64,000 nucleotides of DNA. Origin: Bolinopsis microptera. Taxonomy: Eukaryota; Ctenophora; Tentaculata; Lobata; Bolinopsidae. Both the position numbers and the translations under genes were made by a program. Where the stretch lies: contig NC_087084.1 of the NCBI RefSeq assembly GCF_026151205.1, positions 188,001 through 252,000 on the forward strand, in the 5' to 3' direction. This document shows, one piece after another, positions 46,970-55,697 of the stretch (positions within the stretch are counted from its first letter, which is position 1; every line of letters begins with the position of its first letter). The notes beneath the pieces were generated by a model. It saw nothing but the letters and a program-made list of their open reading frames with translations, searched no databases and was not told the origin of the DNA.

Positions 46970-48102
46970 ATAATGCTGGCACAGTGCTGGGACAGTGCCA
47001 TAATGCTGGCACAGTGCTGGGACAGTGCCATAATGCTGGCACAGTGCTGGCACAGTGCCATAATGCTGGCACAGTGCTGGCACAGTGCCATAATGCTGGC
47101 ACAGTGCTGGGACAGTGCCATAATGCTGGCACAGTGCTGGGACAGTGCCATAATGCTGGCACAGTGCTGGGACAGTGCCATAATGCTGGCACAGTGCTGG
47201 GACAGTGCCATAATGCTGGCACAGTGCTGGGACAGTGCCATAATGCTGGCACAGTGCTGGGACAGTGCCATAATGCTGGCACAGTGCTGGGACAGTGCCA
47301 TAATGCTGGCACAGTGCTGGGACAGTGCCATAATGCTGGCACAGTGCTGGGACAGTGCCATAATGCTGGCACAGTGCTGGGACAGTGCCATAATGCTGGC
47401 ACAGTGCTGGGACAGTGCCATAATGCTGGCACAGTGCTGGGACAGTGCCATAATGCTGGCACAGTGCTGGGACAGTGCCATAATGCTGGCACAGTGCTGG
47501 GACAGTGCCATAATGCTGGCACAGTGCTGGGACAGTGCCATAATGCTGGCACAGTGCTGGGACAGTGCCATAATGCTGGCACAGTGCTGGGACAGTGCCA
47601 TAATGCTGGCACAGTGCTGGGACAGTGCCATAATGCTGGCACAGTGCTGGGACAGTGCCATAATGCTGGCACAGTGCTGGGACAGTGCCATAATGCTGGC
47701 ACAGTGCTGGGACAGTGCCATAATGCTGGCACAGTGCTGGGACAGTGCCATAATGCTGGCACAGTGCTGGGACAGTGCCATAATGCTGGCACAGTGCTGG
47801 GACAGTGCCATAATGCTGGCACAGTGCTGGGACAGTGCCATAATGCTGGCACAGTGCTGGGACAGTGCCATAATGCTGGCACAGTGCTGGGACAGTGCCA
47901 TAATGCTGGCACAGTGCTGGGACAGTGCCATAATGCTGGCACAGTGCTGGGACAGTGCCATAATGCTGGCACAGTGCTGGGACAGTGCCATAATGCTGGC
48001 ACAGTGCTGGCACAGTGCCATAATGCTGGCACAGTGCTGGGACAGTGCCATAATGCTGGCACAGTGCTGGGACAGTGCCATAATGCTGGCACAGTGCTGG
48101 CA
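46970..48102. repeat. 30-bp minisatellite, nearly identical units
   Basis: About 38 copies of a 30-bp unit, ATAATGCTGGCACAGTGCTG plus GGACAGTGCC. Nearly all units are identical; only about three carry CTGGCACAG in place of CTGGGACAG. Such homogeneity implies very recent expansion or gene conversion. Five of six frames are open across it. Confidence 0.96.
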
Positions 48103-48129
48103 AGCATGACCGTAGCTCTTATGATCTAT

Positions 48130-49335
48130 ACTAGTATACCCCTTTATTGTTTTTAGGCATTAAGGCTCATCGGAAGTCGTTCAGCAGGTTTATTTTCAGT
48201 TCAAAACATTCTAATTTGATGTCAAATATGACTGGATCAAGAAATGGTATTGTGGAGATTTTTAAGATATTTGCATAAAATACGCGCCAGCACTGTTATA
48301 CGAAATTCGGTAAAAAAAACCCAAAATCGCCATATTCAGGTGCCTTAAAAACCATATTTAAATTGAGTTAAAGATCTGAAACTTTGCAGGGCGTCTAGAC
48401 GTTGACGAAATCGACTGCAAAAAAAGTTTCAAATTTCAGGAGCATCGGGAAGTGGGTTTTCTAGAACCCCTGTTTTACGACAGATTGTCGTGATATATAC
48501 GTATATATTCAGGGATACACGCTTTGCCAGTCAATAGACAAGATACAGCCATCTCGAACCACAGGTCTTAAAGATAATCATTTAATCTTCAGTTTATATT
48601 ATATGAAAAATAATTTAACATCATCATTACCACTTGATGACGTCATCAAGTTAAACGTTTTTAAAACTTGATTTTTGACAAAGTAACGCCTTTTCAAATC
48701 AATTTTACACCAACTTATTTATGAATTGATGTATAGCCAAAACGAGTCCGTTAGTGTTCTCCTTGGTAATTTCAAGTTTAATTCCAGTTTAATTTAATTT
48801 AATTCCAGTTTAATTCCACCATTAATGAGTAAGTTTATTCAAAATTTGAGGGCACATTGAAGTTAGATAACTGTTCAAGCATTTTGAAAATTTACCGGAA
48901 AGATTTCCTATCTTGCTCCTTCATAAAGATATTCCCTTTTGAAGTTAGTGCTTTTTGAAGAATAATTTTATAAAATATAAAAGTTGAGATTTAATATTCT
49001 CTGGTGTTGGGCCATCCCTTGGATTGTGGAGCTCAGTTCTGCTTCCTATAGGTATATATTGTGAATTAGACTAGTTTAAAGTTGAAAAGTTACACACGTG
49101 GGGACACGCCCAAATTGACATAAAATTGCTAAAATCACTGAGAATTGCTATTTCACTGTTTTCTGTCAACTTTGGAGTCCCGTTGTGATTCAAGTTCTTT
49201 TTGAAATCTTTTGAAACCTTGCATGCTTATCAAAAAATATATAAAATACCAATATCAAAAAATGTACGGTGATTCAATATTGTATGCGCCCGCAACGTCC
49301 GTTCAAAGTTTGCACGTGCGAAAGGTGAGAAATAT
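48130..49335 (-). mobile_element. Dispersed repeat family, copy 2 (inverted)
   Basis: Inverted relative to the copy at 11,572-14,455 and matching its right two-thirds, from the AATAAAG-GGGTATA edge to the GCTCGTGCAAAC region. It carries the uninterrupted GTGGGGACACGCCC site into which the 718-bp transposon inserted in copy 1. It has a single GGGCCATCCCTTG unit where copy 1 has two. It ends where the LINE tail begins. Confidence 0.8.
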
Positions 49336-49339
49336 TTTT

Positions 49340-49564
49340 GTATCATCAGCATACCATGGTGAGAAGCAAACTCGAATACTGCTGCCCGGTGTGGAACCCT
49401 GACAAGATCAGCGATATAGAAGCTATTGAAAGCATCCAACGACACTACACTCGTCGAATCAGTGGCTGCCAGAACCTTGATTACTGGGAACGCCTGCAGA
49501 ACCTGAATCTTCTCTCATTACAGAGACGCAGAGAACGATACATCATAATCCATACATGGAAGAT
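49340..49564 (+). pseudogene. LINE ORF2 tail, first part, split by transposon
   Basis: Reads VRSKLEYCCPVWNPDKISDI through LLSLQRRRERYIIIHTWK, the same conserved ORF2 tail as at 25,640-25,880. The frame breaks at 49,564, the last base of the left GAAGAT duplication, and resumes at 56,354. The 5' side is truncated against the dispersed repeat. No RT core remains, so this is a 5'-truncated CR1/L2-like copy. Confidence 0.85.
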
Positions 49565-49749
49565 AGTAGATGGTAAGTTGTGAAGGCCAGCCATCAAGTG
49601 ACCCCCAGCCACTCACAGCACGCCCCCAGGTCACGTGACAGCACGTCACAAGGGTCACGTGACAGATCACATGTCATGTAACCACGTGACAAGCTCGTCA
49701 ATCAAATGTCAAGGTCACGTGACATTTGATTGACCAATGAGGAGCCAGA

Positions 49750-50022
49750 ACGTCATGACGAATCAATCAATAATCCCGACTAAAGGATCTAAAGTCTGAT
49801 TAAACGGTTGTCAAGCAGGTTCCTGTTATTTGATTACCGGTCACGTGTTTAGCTTAAGCATCATGTGACATGAATGTTATTTGAACCTCGAGATCACATG
49901 ACAGGAGTCACTTGATTACCCGTCAGAACGTCATGATGAATAATTCAATAATCCTGTCTAAAGGATCTAAAGTCAGATTAAACGGTTGTCAAGCAGGTTC
50001 CTGTTATTTGATTACTGGTCAA
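49750..50022. repeat. Subterminal 94-bp direct repeats (mirrored at 55,890-56,162)
   Basis: Two ~94-bp copies start near 49,750 and 49,926. Both run from AACGTCATGA through TAAAGGATCTAAAGTC and ATTAAACGGTTGTCAAGCAG to GATTACYGGTC, with about a dozen differences. A more diverged version of the neighbouring segment lies in the spacer at 52,557. Confidence 0.85.
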
Positions 50023-50214
50023 ATGATTCTTCACGATTTACCCCGGTCCAGTCACCACTCCAAATAAGCAGAGGGTGACATAACGAAATGTGGTGTAGGG
50101 TTACCATCGCTCGACCTCCTGGAAATTACAAGTCTTATCATCAATTTTCTGACATTTAAGCAATAGCTACAGTATCTGAACCAAATTTTCACCCTTTAAG
50201 ATATAACAACTGTT

Positions 50215-50300
50215 AGGTAGCCTAGTGGTTAGAACATCCGTCTTCTGCACAAAAGGTTCAGGGTTCAAAGTCGAGTCTAGGGAGTAGCTAAGGCTCCATA
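50215..50300 (+). ncRNA. tRNA-like SINE head or tRNA pseudogene (left arm)
   Basis: An A-box match (TAGCCTAGTGG, 50,218-50,228) and a B-box match (GGTTCAAAGTC, 50,272-50,282), the internal promoter pair of RNA polymerase III, with spacing normal for a tRNA. The T-arm and acceptor stem do not pair well, so a tRNA-derived SINE or a decayed tRNA is more likely than a working tRNA. Confidence 0.5.
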
Positions 50301-50507
50301 CCATTCACTATTATTAACTATTAAATTTGCTTGTTATAAATTTGATAAATTTCGAGAGACAAATAAAACTACCGTTTAATTGATAATTTGTTGTTGTCAA
50401 CATTATAATCATAAATTGAAATCATCAAGAGTAAGATTGGGTACATAAATCATTGTATAACAGTTGCATGTTAATGGTGTTCTAGTACAGGTAGTTAGTT
50501 CCACCAA

Positions 50508-51197
50508 CTACTTATTCAGATAAAGTTTGAGAATCTTATCGACAATAGTTGTGTTTTCGTTCATCAGTTTGTTTACATCAGATAGACTTGTAGTGGTGAT
50601 AACTGCATCCAATAGAGATCGTTCTTCCAAACTTAAAATATCTGTTAGGTCTTCTCCGCTGTCAATTAAACGCTTCTTCAAGACAACAAACAATTCGGTT
50701 TTCATCATGTATGAGAATAAAATGTCAAAACATTTATTTTGCTCTTTACACAATTTACTTTGTAACAGGACGTCTAGAGATTTAAGTAAACTCGATATCT
50801 TTTTACTGTTTGGTTGTTTGATTGGTACTCCTTTCCGCTTGCCTACGTGTTGCCAGTCAGTATCAGATTCTAACTCTTTAGCACTATATTCTTTGTTGGA
50901 CTCATCATCGCTACTTGTTACACCACTAAATTCATCATCACCACTACCTGGTACATCAGAGTTAGAACCACCTTGCTGAGATTCTTCAGAAACTATTGTA
51001 TCAGCATCTGAACATACAGAATCAGGACCCTCCATTTTAACATCAGTCACATCTGAGTTAGCTTTTGACAGCGGCAGTAGAATTGCAGAACTTTCATCTG
51101 ACTCTCGGTTCTCTCGATGATACCTACTAATGTGTGAGGACAGACTATATTTATTGGCAAAAGACTTGTCACAGAATGAGCAGGTTACAGAATTCAT
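50508..51197 (-). CDS. C2H2 zinc-finger protein, left-arm copy
   Basis: A 229-residue protein identical to the right-arm copy. One canonical C2H2 finger lies at the very N-terminus (CSFCDKSFANKYSLSSH-X4-H: C6-X2-C9-X12-H22-X4-H27). Residues ~30-115 are acidic and Ser-rich (a disordered linker), then a basic patch, KRKGVPIKQPNSKK, that could be a nuclear localisation signal. Residues ~135-229 are predicted helical with heptad-like Leu/Ile (LLKSLDVLLQSKL; SLEERSLLDAVITT), perhaps a dimerisation or partner-binding domain. The gene is single-exon, with ATG at 51,197 about 40 bases from the 10-bp AT array, and is transcribed toward the nearest element tip. I do not recognise the family beyond the finger. 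A DNA-binding factor serving the element (silencing, targeting or replication) is inference. Confidence 0.82.
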   Translation of the reverse strand: MNSVTCSFCDKSFANKYSLSSHISRYHRENRESDESSAILLPLSKANSDVTDVKMEGPDSVCSDADTIVSEESQQGGSNSDVPGSGDDEFSGVTSSDDESNKEYSAKELESDTDWQHVGKRKGVPIKQPNSKKISSLLKSLDVLLQSKLCKEQNKCFDILFSYMMKTELFVVLKKRLIDSGEDLTDILSLEERSLLDAVITTTSLSDVNKLMNENTTIVDKILKLYLNK

Positions 51198-51237
51198 AAC
51201 TGCAGTACAAACGTTTTATAATGCTATGCAACAACCA

Positions 51238-51536
51238 TTATATAGCAATAATCGCATAAAATCGCAAATAATCGCAAAATAATCGCATATAATCGCATAT
51301 AATAGCATATAATAGCATATAATGGCATAAAATTGCAAATAATCGCATATAATTGCAAAATAATTCCACAAAATAGCATATAATAGCATATAATCGCATA
51401 TAATCGCATATAATAGCATATAATAGCATATAATCACATTTAATCACATATATAATCACGTATATTATCTCTTAAAATCACATTTTATTATTTATACTCG
51501 CAAATAATTGCATATAATTGCAAATAATCGCATATA
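51238..51536. repeat. 10-bp AT-rich array upstream of the zinc-finger gene
   Basis: About 28 units of ATAATCGCAT/ATAATAGCAT. The ~10-bp period matches one helical turn, so the TA/AT steps line up on one face of DNA. It lies immediately upstream of the ATG at 51,197 and is mirrored at 54,376-54,674. Confidence 0.88.
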
Positions 51537-51896
51537 GTAGCAGGGTGAATATGATCCAACTTACGCATTCAACCTATTAAAGATCTTTTCAAAGATTTAT
51601 TTTCATGCTGATTGCCAAGCATCATCCTGGAGATGGAACTGTAACTCTTGAGTCTACCAAAGACTGCACCCAACATGTAGGAATACTTCCTAGTGGGGAC
51701 TTTAAAGGACCACACCAGACAGGACAAGGAGATCATGGTAAATTCTACGTCAACTAGTCAGACGGAGATCATCTTCGAGATCTATCACTTTCTGGATTAT
51801 AATTCATAACCAGTAGTCGGCGCACCATTGATTTCTGCTTTCAAATGATAACTGCTAATACTCTTGTCGATTTTATTGCACAGAAACCAGCATTTG

Positions 51897-51976
51897 ACCG
51901 GGACCGGGACCGGGAATAGCTCAAAATTGTCAATCCCGGTACCGGGATTCCCGGTACCGGGAATCCCGGTCGATTA
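51897..51976. other. GC-rich palindrome cluster CCCGGTACCGGG
   Basis: Three GGGACC repeats, then two perfect CCCGGTACCGGG palindromes set in a larger nested inverted repeat (AATCCCGGTACCGGGATT). GC-rich in an AT-rich arm; mirrored at 53,936-54,015. Confidence 0.8.
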
Positions 51977-52092
51977 CTGGTGCATGCAACTGGCCAGGTT
52001 TAGGTATCAGGTGATTTTTCCTGCAATTTGGTAGTTGTGAAACATCACCTTGGATTTCTGTTGTCACAAAACGTACCTTTTTAGACCTTTTC

Positions 52093-52225
52093 TCAAAGCA
52101 TATAATAGCATATAATAGCATATAATCACATATAATAGCATATAATAGCATATAATAGCATATAATAGCATATAATAGCATATAATCGCATATAATCGCA
52201 TGTAATAGCATTCGATCACATATAT
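52093..52225. repeat. 10-bp GCATATAATA array (mirrored at 53,687-53,819)
   Basis: About 13 copies of GCATATAATA with occasional CAC/CGC variants, inside the inner third of the arm. Confidence 0.88.
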
Positions 52226-52443
52226 AATCCATTGGGTGGGCGAAAATTGTCCCCCGACAATTGACCCCCCGATAATTGACCCCTCGACAATTGACCCCCC
52301 CGACAATGTAACTCAATACAACATCACCTCGTACCATACTCCTCACGGTTCTCTTGATCTAGGAAGAATGCACCTTTGTTGTGGTGTGCCACACTCCACA
52401 TGAATAGATTCTTGGAAAATTCAGATGCTCTCCCCATAGCTAG

Positions 52444-52521
52444 TGGCACAGACGGGAATCGAACCCGGGACCCTGTGAATGCGAGACATTTCACAAGCAG
52501 GCAGACTAACGAACTGTGCCA
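52444..52521 (-). ncRNA. tRNA-like SINE head at spacer edge
   Basis: On the minus strand, 78 bases begin TGGCACA and end TGTGCCA (a 7-bp acceptor-like stem, extendable to 9). They contain a perfect B-box (GGTTCGATTCC) in a T-arm CCGGGTTCGATTCCCG. The anticodon arm has an over-long loop, so this is a tRNA-derived SINE head or pseudo-tRNA. The following SINE-like body (ATGTGGAGTGTGGCACACCA) spans the arm/spacer border. Confidence 0.6.
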
Positions 52522-52556
52522 CATAGCCATTTATAACTATAATGTATTATTTTAAA

Positions 52557-52680
52557 CTGACAAGCTCGTAAATGAAATGTCAAGGTTACGTGACAAGTTA
52601 ATTGACCAATAAGAAGCAAGTACGTTATAATAGCATCCGTCACGTGATATTCGTAACGATCTTGTTAAACATGTTCATAT
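52557..52680. repeat. Diverged copy of subterminal arm sequence in spacer
   Basis: GACAAGCTCGTAAATGAAAT and the following GTCAAGGTTACGTGAC / TTGACCAATAAG parallel 49,690-49,790 of the arm (GACAAGCTCGTCAATCAAAT ...) at roughly 75% identity. The spacer therefore holds old arm material. Confidence 0.75.
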
Positions 52681-52693
52681 TTTCATTTTAACA

Positions 52694-52795
52694 GCGGTCC
52701 ATCTGGAGCCTCAGGTTAGTGAGTTAACGGCAACTTTCCTATGCAGGACAATGCGGGTTCAAATCCCGCCTAGCCTACTTCTCCAGATGGATCGC
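52694..52795 (+). ncRNA. tRNA-like hairpin with extended acceptor stem
   Basis: AGGTTAG...CTAGCCT forms a 7-bp acceptor-like stem (52,713-52,776). GCGGGTTCAAATCCCGC is a perfect T-arm with B-box. Total length, 64 bases, is short for a tRNA and the anticodon stem is imperfect. Outside it, GCGGTCCATCTGGAG (52,694) pairs with CTCCAGATGGATCGC (52,781), making a long hairpin closed by an internal loop. It could be a SINE-related RNA, a pseudo-tRNA or a novel structured RNA. Confidence 0.5.
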
Positions 52796-52855
52796 ACTTT
52801 TAAAACATTTAATTTTATCTATTTAAACGTAACGACCATTGGTATTCATTTAAAT

Positions 52856-53213
52856 GCGATTATAAAATATTATATGCTATTATATGCGATTATATGAATA
52901 TATGTTGGAGATGGAACTATAACTCTTGAGTCTACCGAATGCGATTATATATGCTATTATATGCTATTATAAGCCATCATATGAGATTATATGATATTAT
53001 ATAATGCTATTATATGCGATTATATGATATTATATGCTATTATATGCAATTATATGCTGGCGATTGAACTGTAATTCTTGAGTCTACCGAATGCGATTGT
53101 ATGTTATTATTATATGCTATTATATGTAATTATATGCTATTATATGCTATTATATGCTATTATATGCTATTATATGATATTATATGATATTATATGCTAT
53201 TATTTGCGATTAT
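52856..53213. repeat. 10-bp TGCTATTATA array in spacer
   Basis: Diverged TATATGCTAT/TATATGCGAT units, interrupted twice (52,904 and 53,058) by a GGAGATGGAACTATAACTCT ... GAGTCTACC segment that also occurs in the arms near 51,627. Confidence 0.85.
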
Positions 53214-53425
53214 TTTCAGTATTCATTCAGTATTCATTCAGTATTCATTCAGTATTCATTCAGTATTCATTAAGTATTCAATCAGCATTCATTCAGTATT
53301 CATTCAGTATTCATTCAGTATTCATTCAGTATTCATTCAGTATTCATTCAGTATCCATTCAGTATCCATTCAGTATTCATTTAGTATTCATTCAGTATTC
53401 ATTCAGTATTCGGCATTTATTCAGT
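53214..53425. repeat. 11-bp CAGTATTCATT array
   Basis: About 19 copies of CAGTATTCATT with minor variants, unique to the right half of the spacer. Confidence 0.93.
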
Positions 53426-53436
53426 ATTTAGCGGAT

Positions 53437-53580
53437 TTGTTCATGTGGAGTGTGGCACATCACAACAAAAGTACCTCCTTCCTAGATCAAGAGTATCGTG
53501 AGATTTGTCCATGTGGAGTGTGGCACACCACAACAAAGGTGCATTCTTCCTAGATCAAGAGAACCGTGAGGAGTATGGTA
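53437..53580. repeat. 72-bp tandem duplication at right arm inner edge
   Basis: TCATGTGGAGTGTGGCACAT ... CTAGATCAAGAGTATCGTGA is followed by a second copy that continues into the arm. The arm/spacer border (53,509/53,510) falls at the duplication junction. Confidence 0.8.
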
Positions 53581-54714
53581 CGAGGTGATGTTGTATTGAG
53601 TTACATTGTCGGGGGGGTCAATTGTCGAGGGGTCAATTATCGGGGGGTCAATTGTCGGGGGACAATTTTCGCCCACCCAATGGATTATATATGTGATCGA
53701 ATGCTATTACATGCGATTATATGCGATTATATGCTATTATATGCTATTATATGCTATTATATGCTATTATATGCTATTATATGTGATTATATGCTATTAT
53801 ATGCTATTATATGCTTTGAGAAAAGGTCTAAAAAGGTACGTTTTGTGACAACAGAAATCCAAGGTGATGTTTCACAACTACCAAATTGCAGGAAAAATCA
53901 CCTGATACCTAAACCTGGCCAGTTGCATGCACCAGTAATCGACCGGGATTCCCGGTACCGGGAATCCCGGTACCGGGATTGACAATTTTGAGCTATTCCC
54001 GGTCCCGGTCCCGGTCAAATGCTGGTTTCTGTGCAATAAAATCGACAAGAGTATTAGCAGTTATCATTTGAAAGCAGAAATCAATGGTGCGCCGACTACT
54101 GGTTATGAATTATAATCCAGAAAGTGATAGATCTCGAAGATGATCTCCGTCTGACTAGTTGACGTAGAATTTACCATGATCTCCTTGTCCTGTCTGGTGT
54201 GGTCCTTTAAAGTCCCCACTAGGAAGTATTCCTACATGTTGGGTGCAGTCTTTGGTAGACTCAAGAGTTACAGTTCCATCTCCAGGATGATGCTTGGCAA
54301 TCAGCATGAAAATAAATCTTTGAAAAGATCTTTAATAGGTTGAATGCGTAAGTTGGATCATATTCACCCTGCTACTATATGCGATTATTTGCAATTATAT
54401 GCAATTATTTGCGAGTATAAATAATAAAATGTGATTTTAAGAGATAATATACGTGATTATATATGTGATTAAATGTGATTATATGCTATTATATGCTATT
54501 ATATGCGATTATATGCGATTATATGCTATTATATGCTATTTTGTGGAATTATTTTGCAATTATATGCGATTATTTGCAATTTTATGCCATTATATGCTAT
54601 TATATGCTATTATATGCGATTATATGCGATTATTTTGCGATTATTTGCGATTTTATGCGATTATTGCTATATAATGGTTGTTGCATAGCATTATAAAACG
54701 TTTGTACTGCAGTT

Positions 54715-55404
54715 ATGAATTCTGTAACCTGCTCATTCTGTGACAAGTCTTTTGCCAATAAATATAGTCTGTCCTCACACATTAGTAGGTATCATCGAGA
54801 GAACCGAGAGTCAGATGAAAGTTCTGCAATTCTACTGCCGCTGTCAAAAGCTAACTCAGATGTGACTGATGTTAAAATGGAGGGTCCTGATTCTGTATGT
54901 TCAGATGCTGATACAATAGTTTCTGAAGAATCTCAGCAAGGTGGTTCTAACTCTGATGTACCAGGTAGTGGTGATGATGAATTTAGTGGTGTAACAAGTA
55001 GCGATGATGAGTCCAACAAAGAATATAGTGCTAAAGAGTTAGAATCTGATACTGACTGGCAACACGTAGGCAAGCGGAAAGGAGTACCAATCAAACAACC
55101 AAACAGTAAAAAGATATCGAGTTTACTTAAATCTCTAGACGTCCTGTTACAAAGTAAATTGTGTAAAGAGCAAAATAAATGTTTTGACATTTTATTCTCA
55201 TACATGATGAAAACCGAATTGTTTGTTGTCTTGAAGAAGCGTTTAATTGACAGCGGAGAAGACCTAACAGATATTTTAAGTTTGGAAGAACGATCTCTAT
55301 TGGATGCAGTTATCACCACTACAAGTCTATCTGATGTAAACAAACTGATGAACGAAAACACAACTATTGTCGATAAGATTCTCAAACTTTATCTGAATAA
55401 GTAG
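54715..55404 (+). CDS. C2H2 zinc-finger protein, right-arm copy
   Basis: Identical in all 229 residues to the left-arm copy and read toward the right tip, so the pair is divergent from the element centre. TATATAA at ~54,668 and TATAAAA at ~54,692 lie upstream of the ATG and could place transcription starts close to it. The 10-bp AT array ends about 40 bases before the ATG. Absolute identity of two open frames implies recent formation or ongoing arm homogenisation; it does not by itself prove selection. Confidence 0.82.
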   Translation: MNSVTCSFCDKSFANKYSLSSHISRYHRENRESDESSAILLPLSKANSDVTDVKMEGPDSVCSDADTIVSEESQQGGSNSDVPGSGDDEFSGVTSSDDESNKEYSAKELESDTDWQHVGKRKGVPIKQPNSKKISSLLKSLDVLLQSKLCKEQNKCFDILFSYMMKTELFVVLKKRLIDSGEDLTDILSLEERSLLDAVITTTSLSDVNKLMNENTTIVDKILKLYLNK

Positions 55405-55611
55405 TTGGTGGAACTAACTACCTGTACTAGAACACCATTAACATGCAACTGTTATACAATGATTTATGTACCCAATCTTACTCTTGATGATTTCAATTTA
55501 TGATTATAATGTTGACAACAACAAATTATCAATTAAACGGTAGTTTTATTTGTCTCTCGAAATTTATCAAATTTATAACAAGCAAATTTAATAGTTAATA
55601 ATAGTGAATGG

Positions 55612-55697
55612 TATGGAGCCTTAGCTACTCCCTAGACTCGACTTTGAACCCTGAACCTTTTGTGCAGAAGACGGATGTTCTAACCACTAGGCTACCT
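55612..55697 (-). ncRNA. tRNA-like SINE head (right arm)
   Basis: Mirror copy of the 50,215-50,300 unit, with A-box and B-box on the minus strand. Confidence 0.5.

Larger units (their letters stand above)
49565..52402 (+). repeat. Left giant terminal inverted repeat
   Basis: From the tip inward: E-box-rich subterminal zone (49,630-49,845), a 94-bp direct repeat pair, a tRNA-like SINE head (50,215-50,300), the zinc-finger gene (minus strand, 50,508-51,197), a 10-bp AT array (51,238-51,536), a GC-rich palindrome cluster (51,897-51,976) and a second 10-bp array (52,093-52,225). The inner edge lies inside a SINE-like segment. Confidence 0.95.

Noticed and set aside
46912-48156. Five overlapping frames of 378-400 codons
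   Set aside because: All are translations of the same 30-bp array; the unit simply lacks stops in five frames.
50527-55385. 150-codon frames antisense to the zinc-finger genes
   Set aside because: Shadow frames on the opposite strand with no domain.
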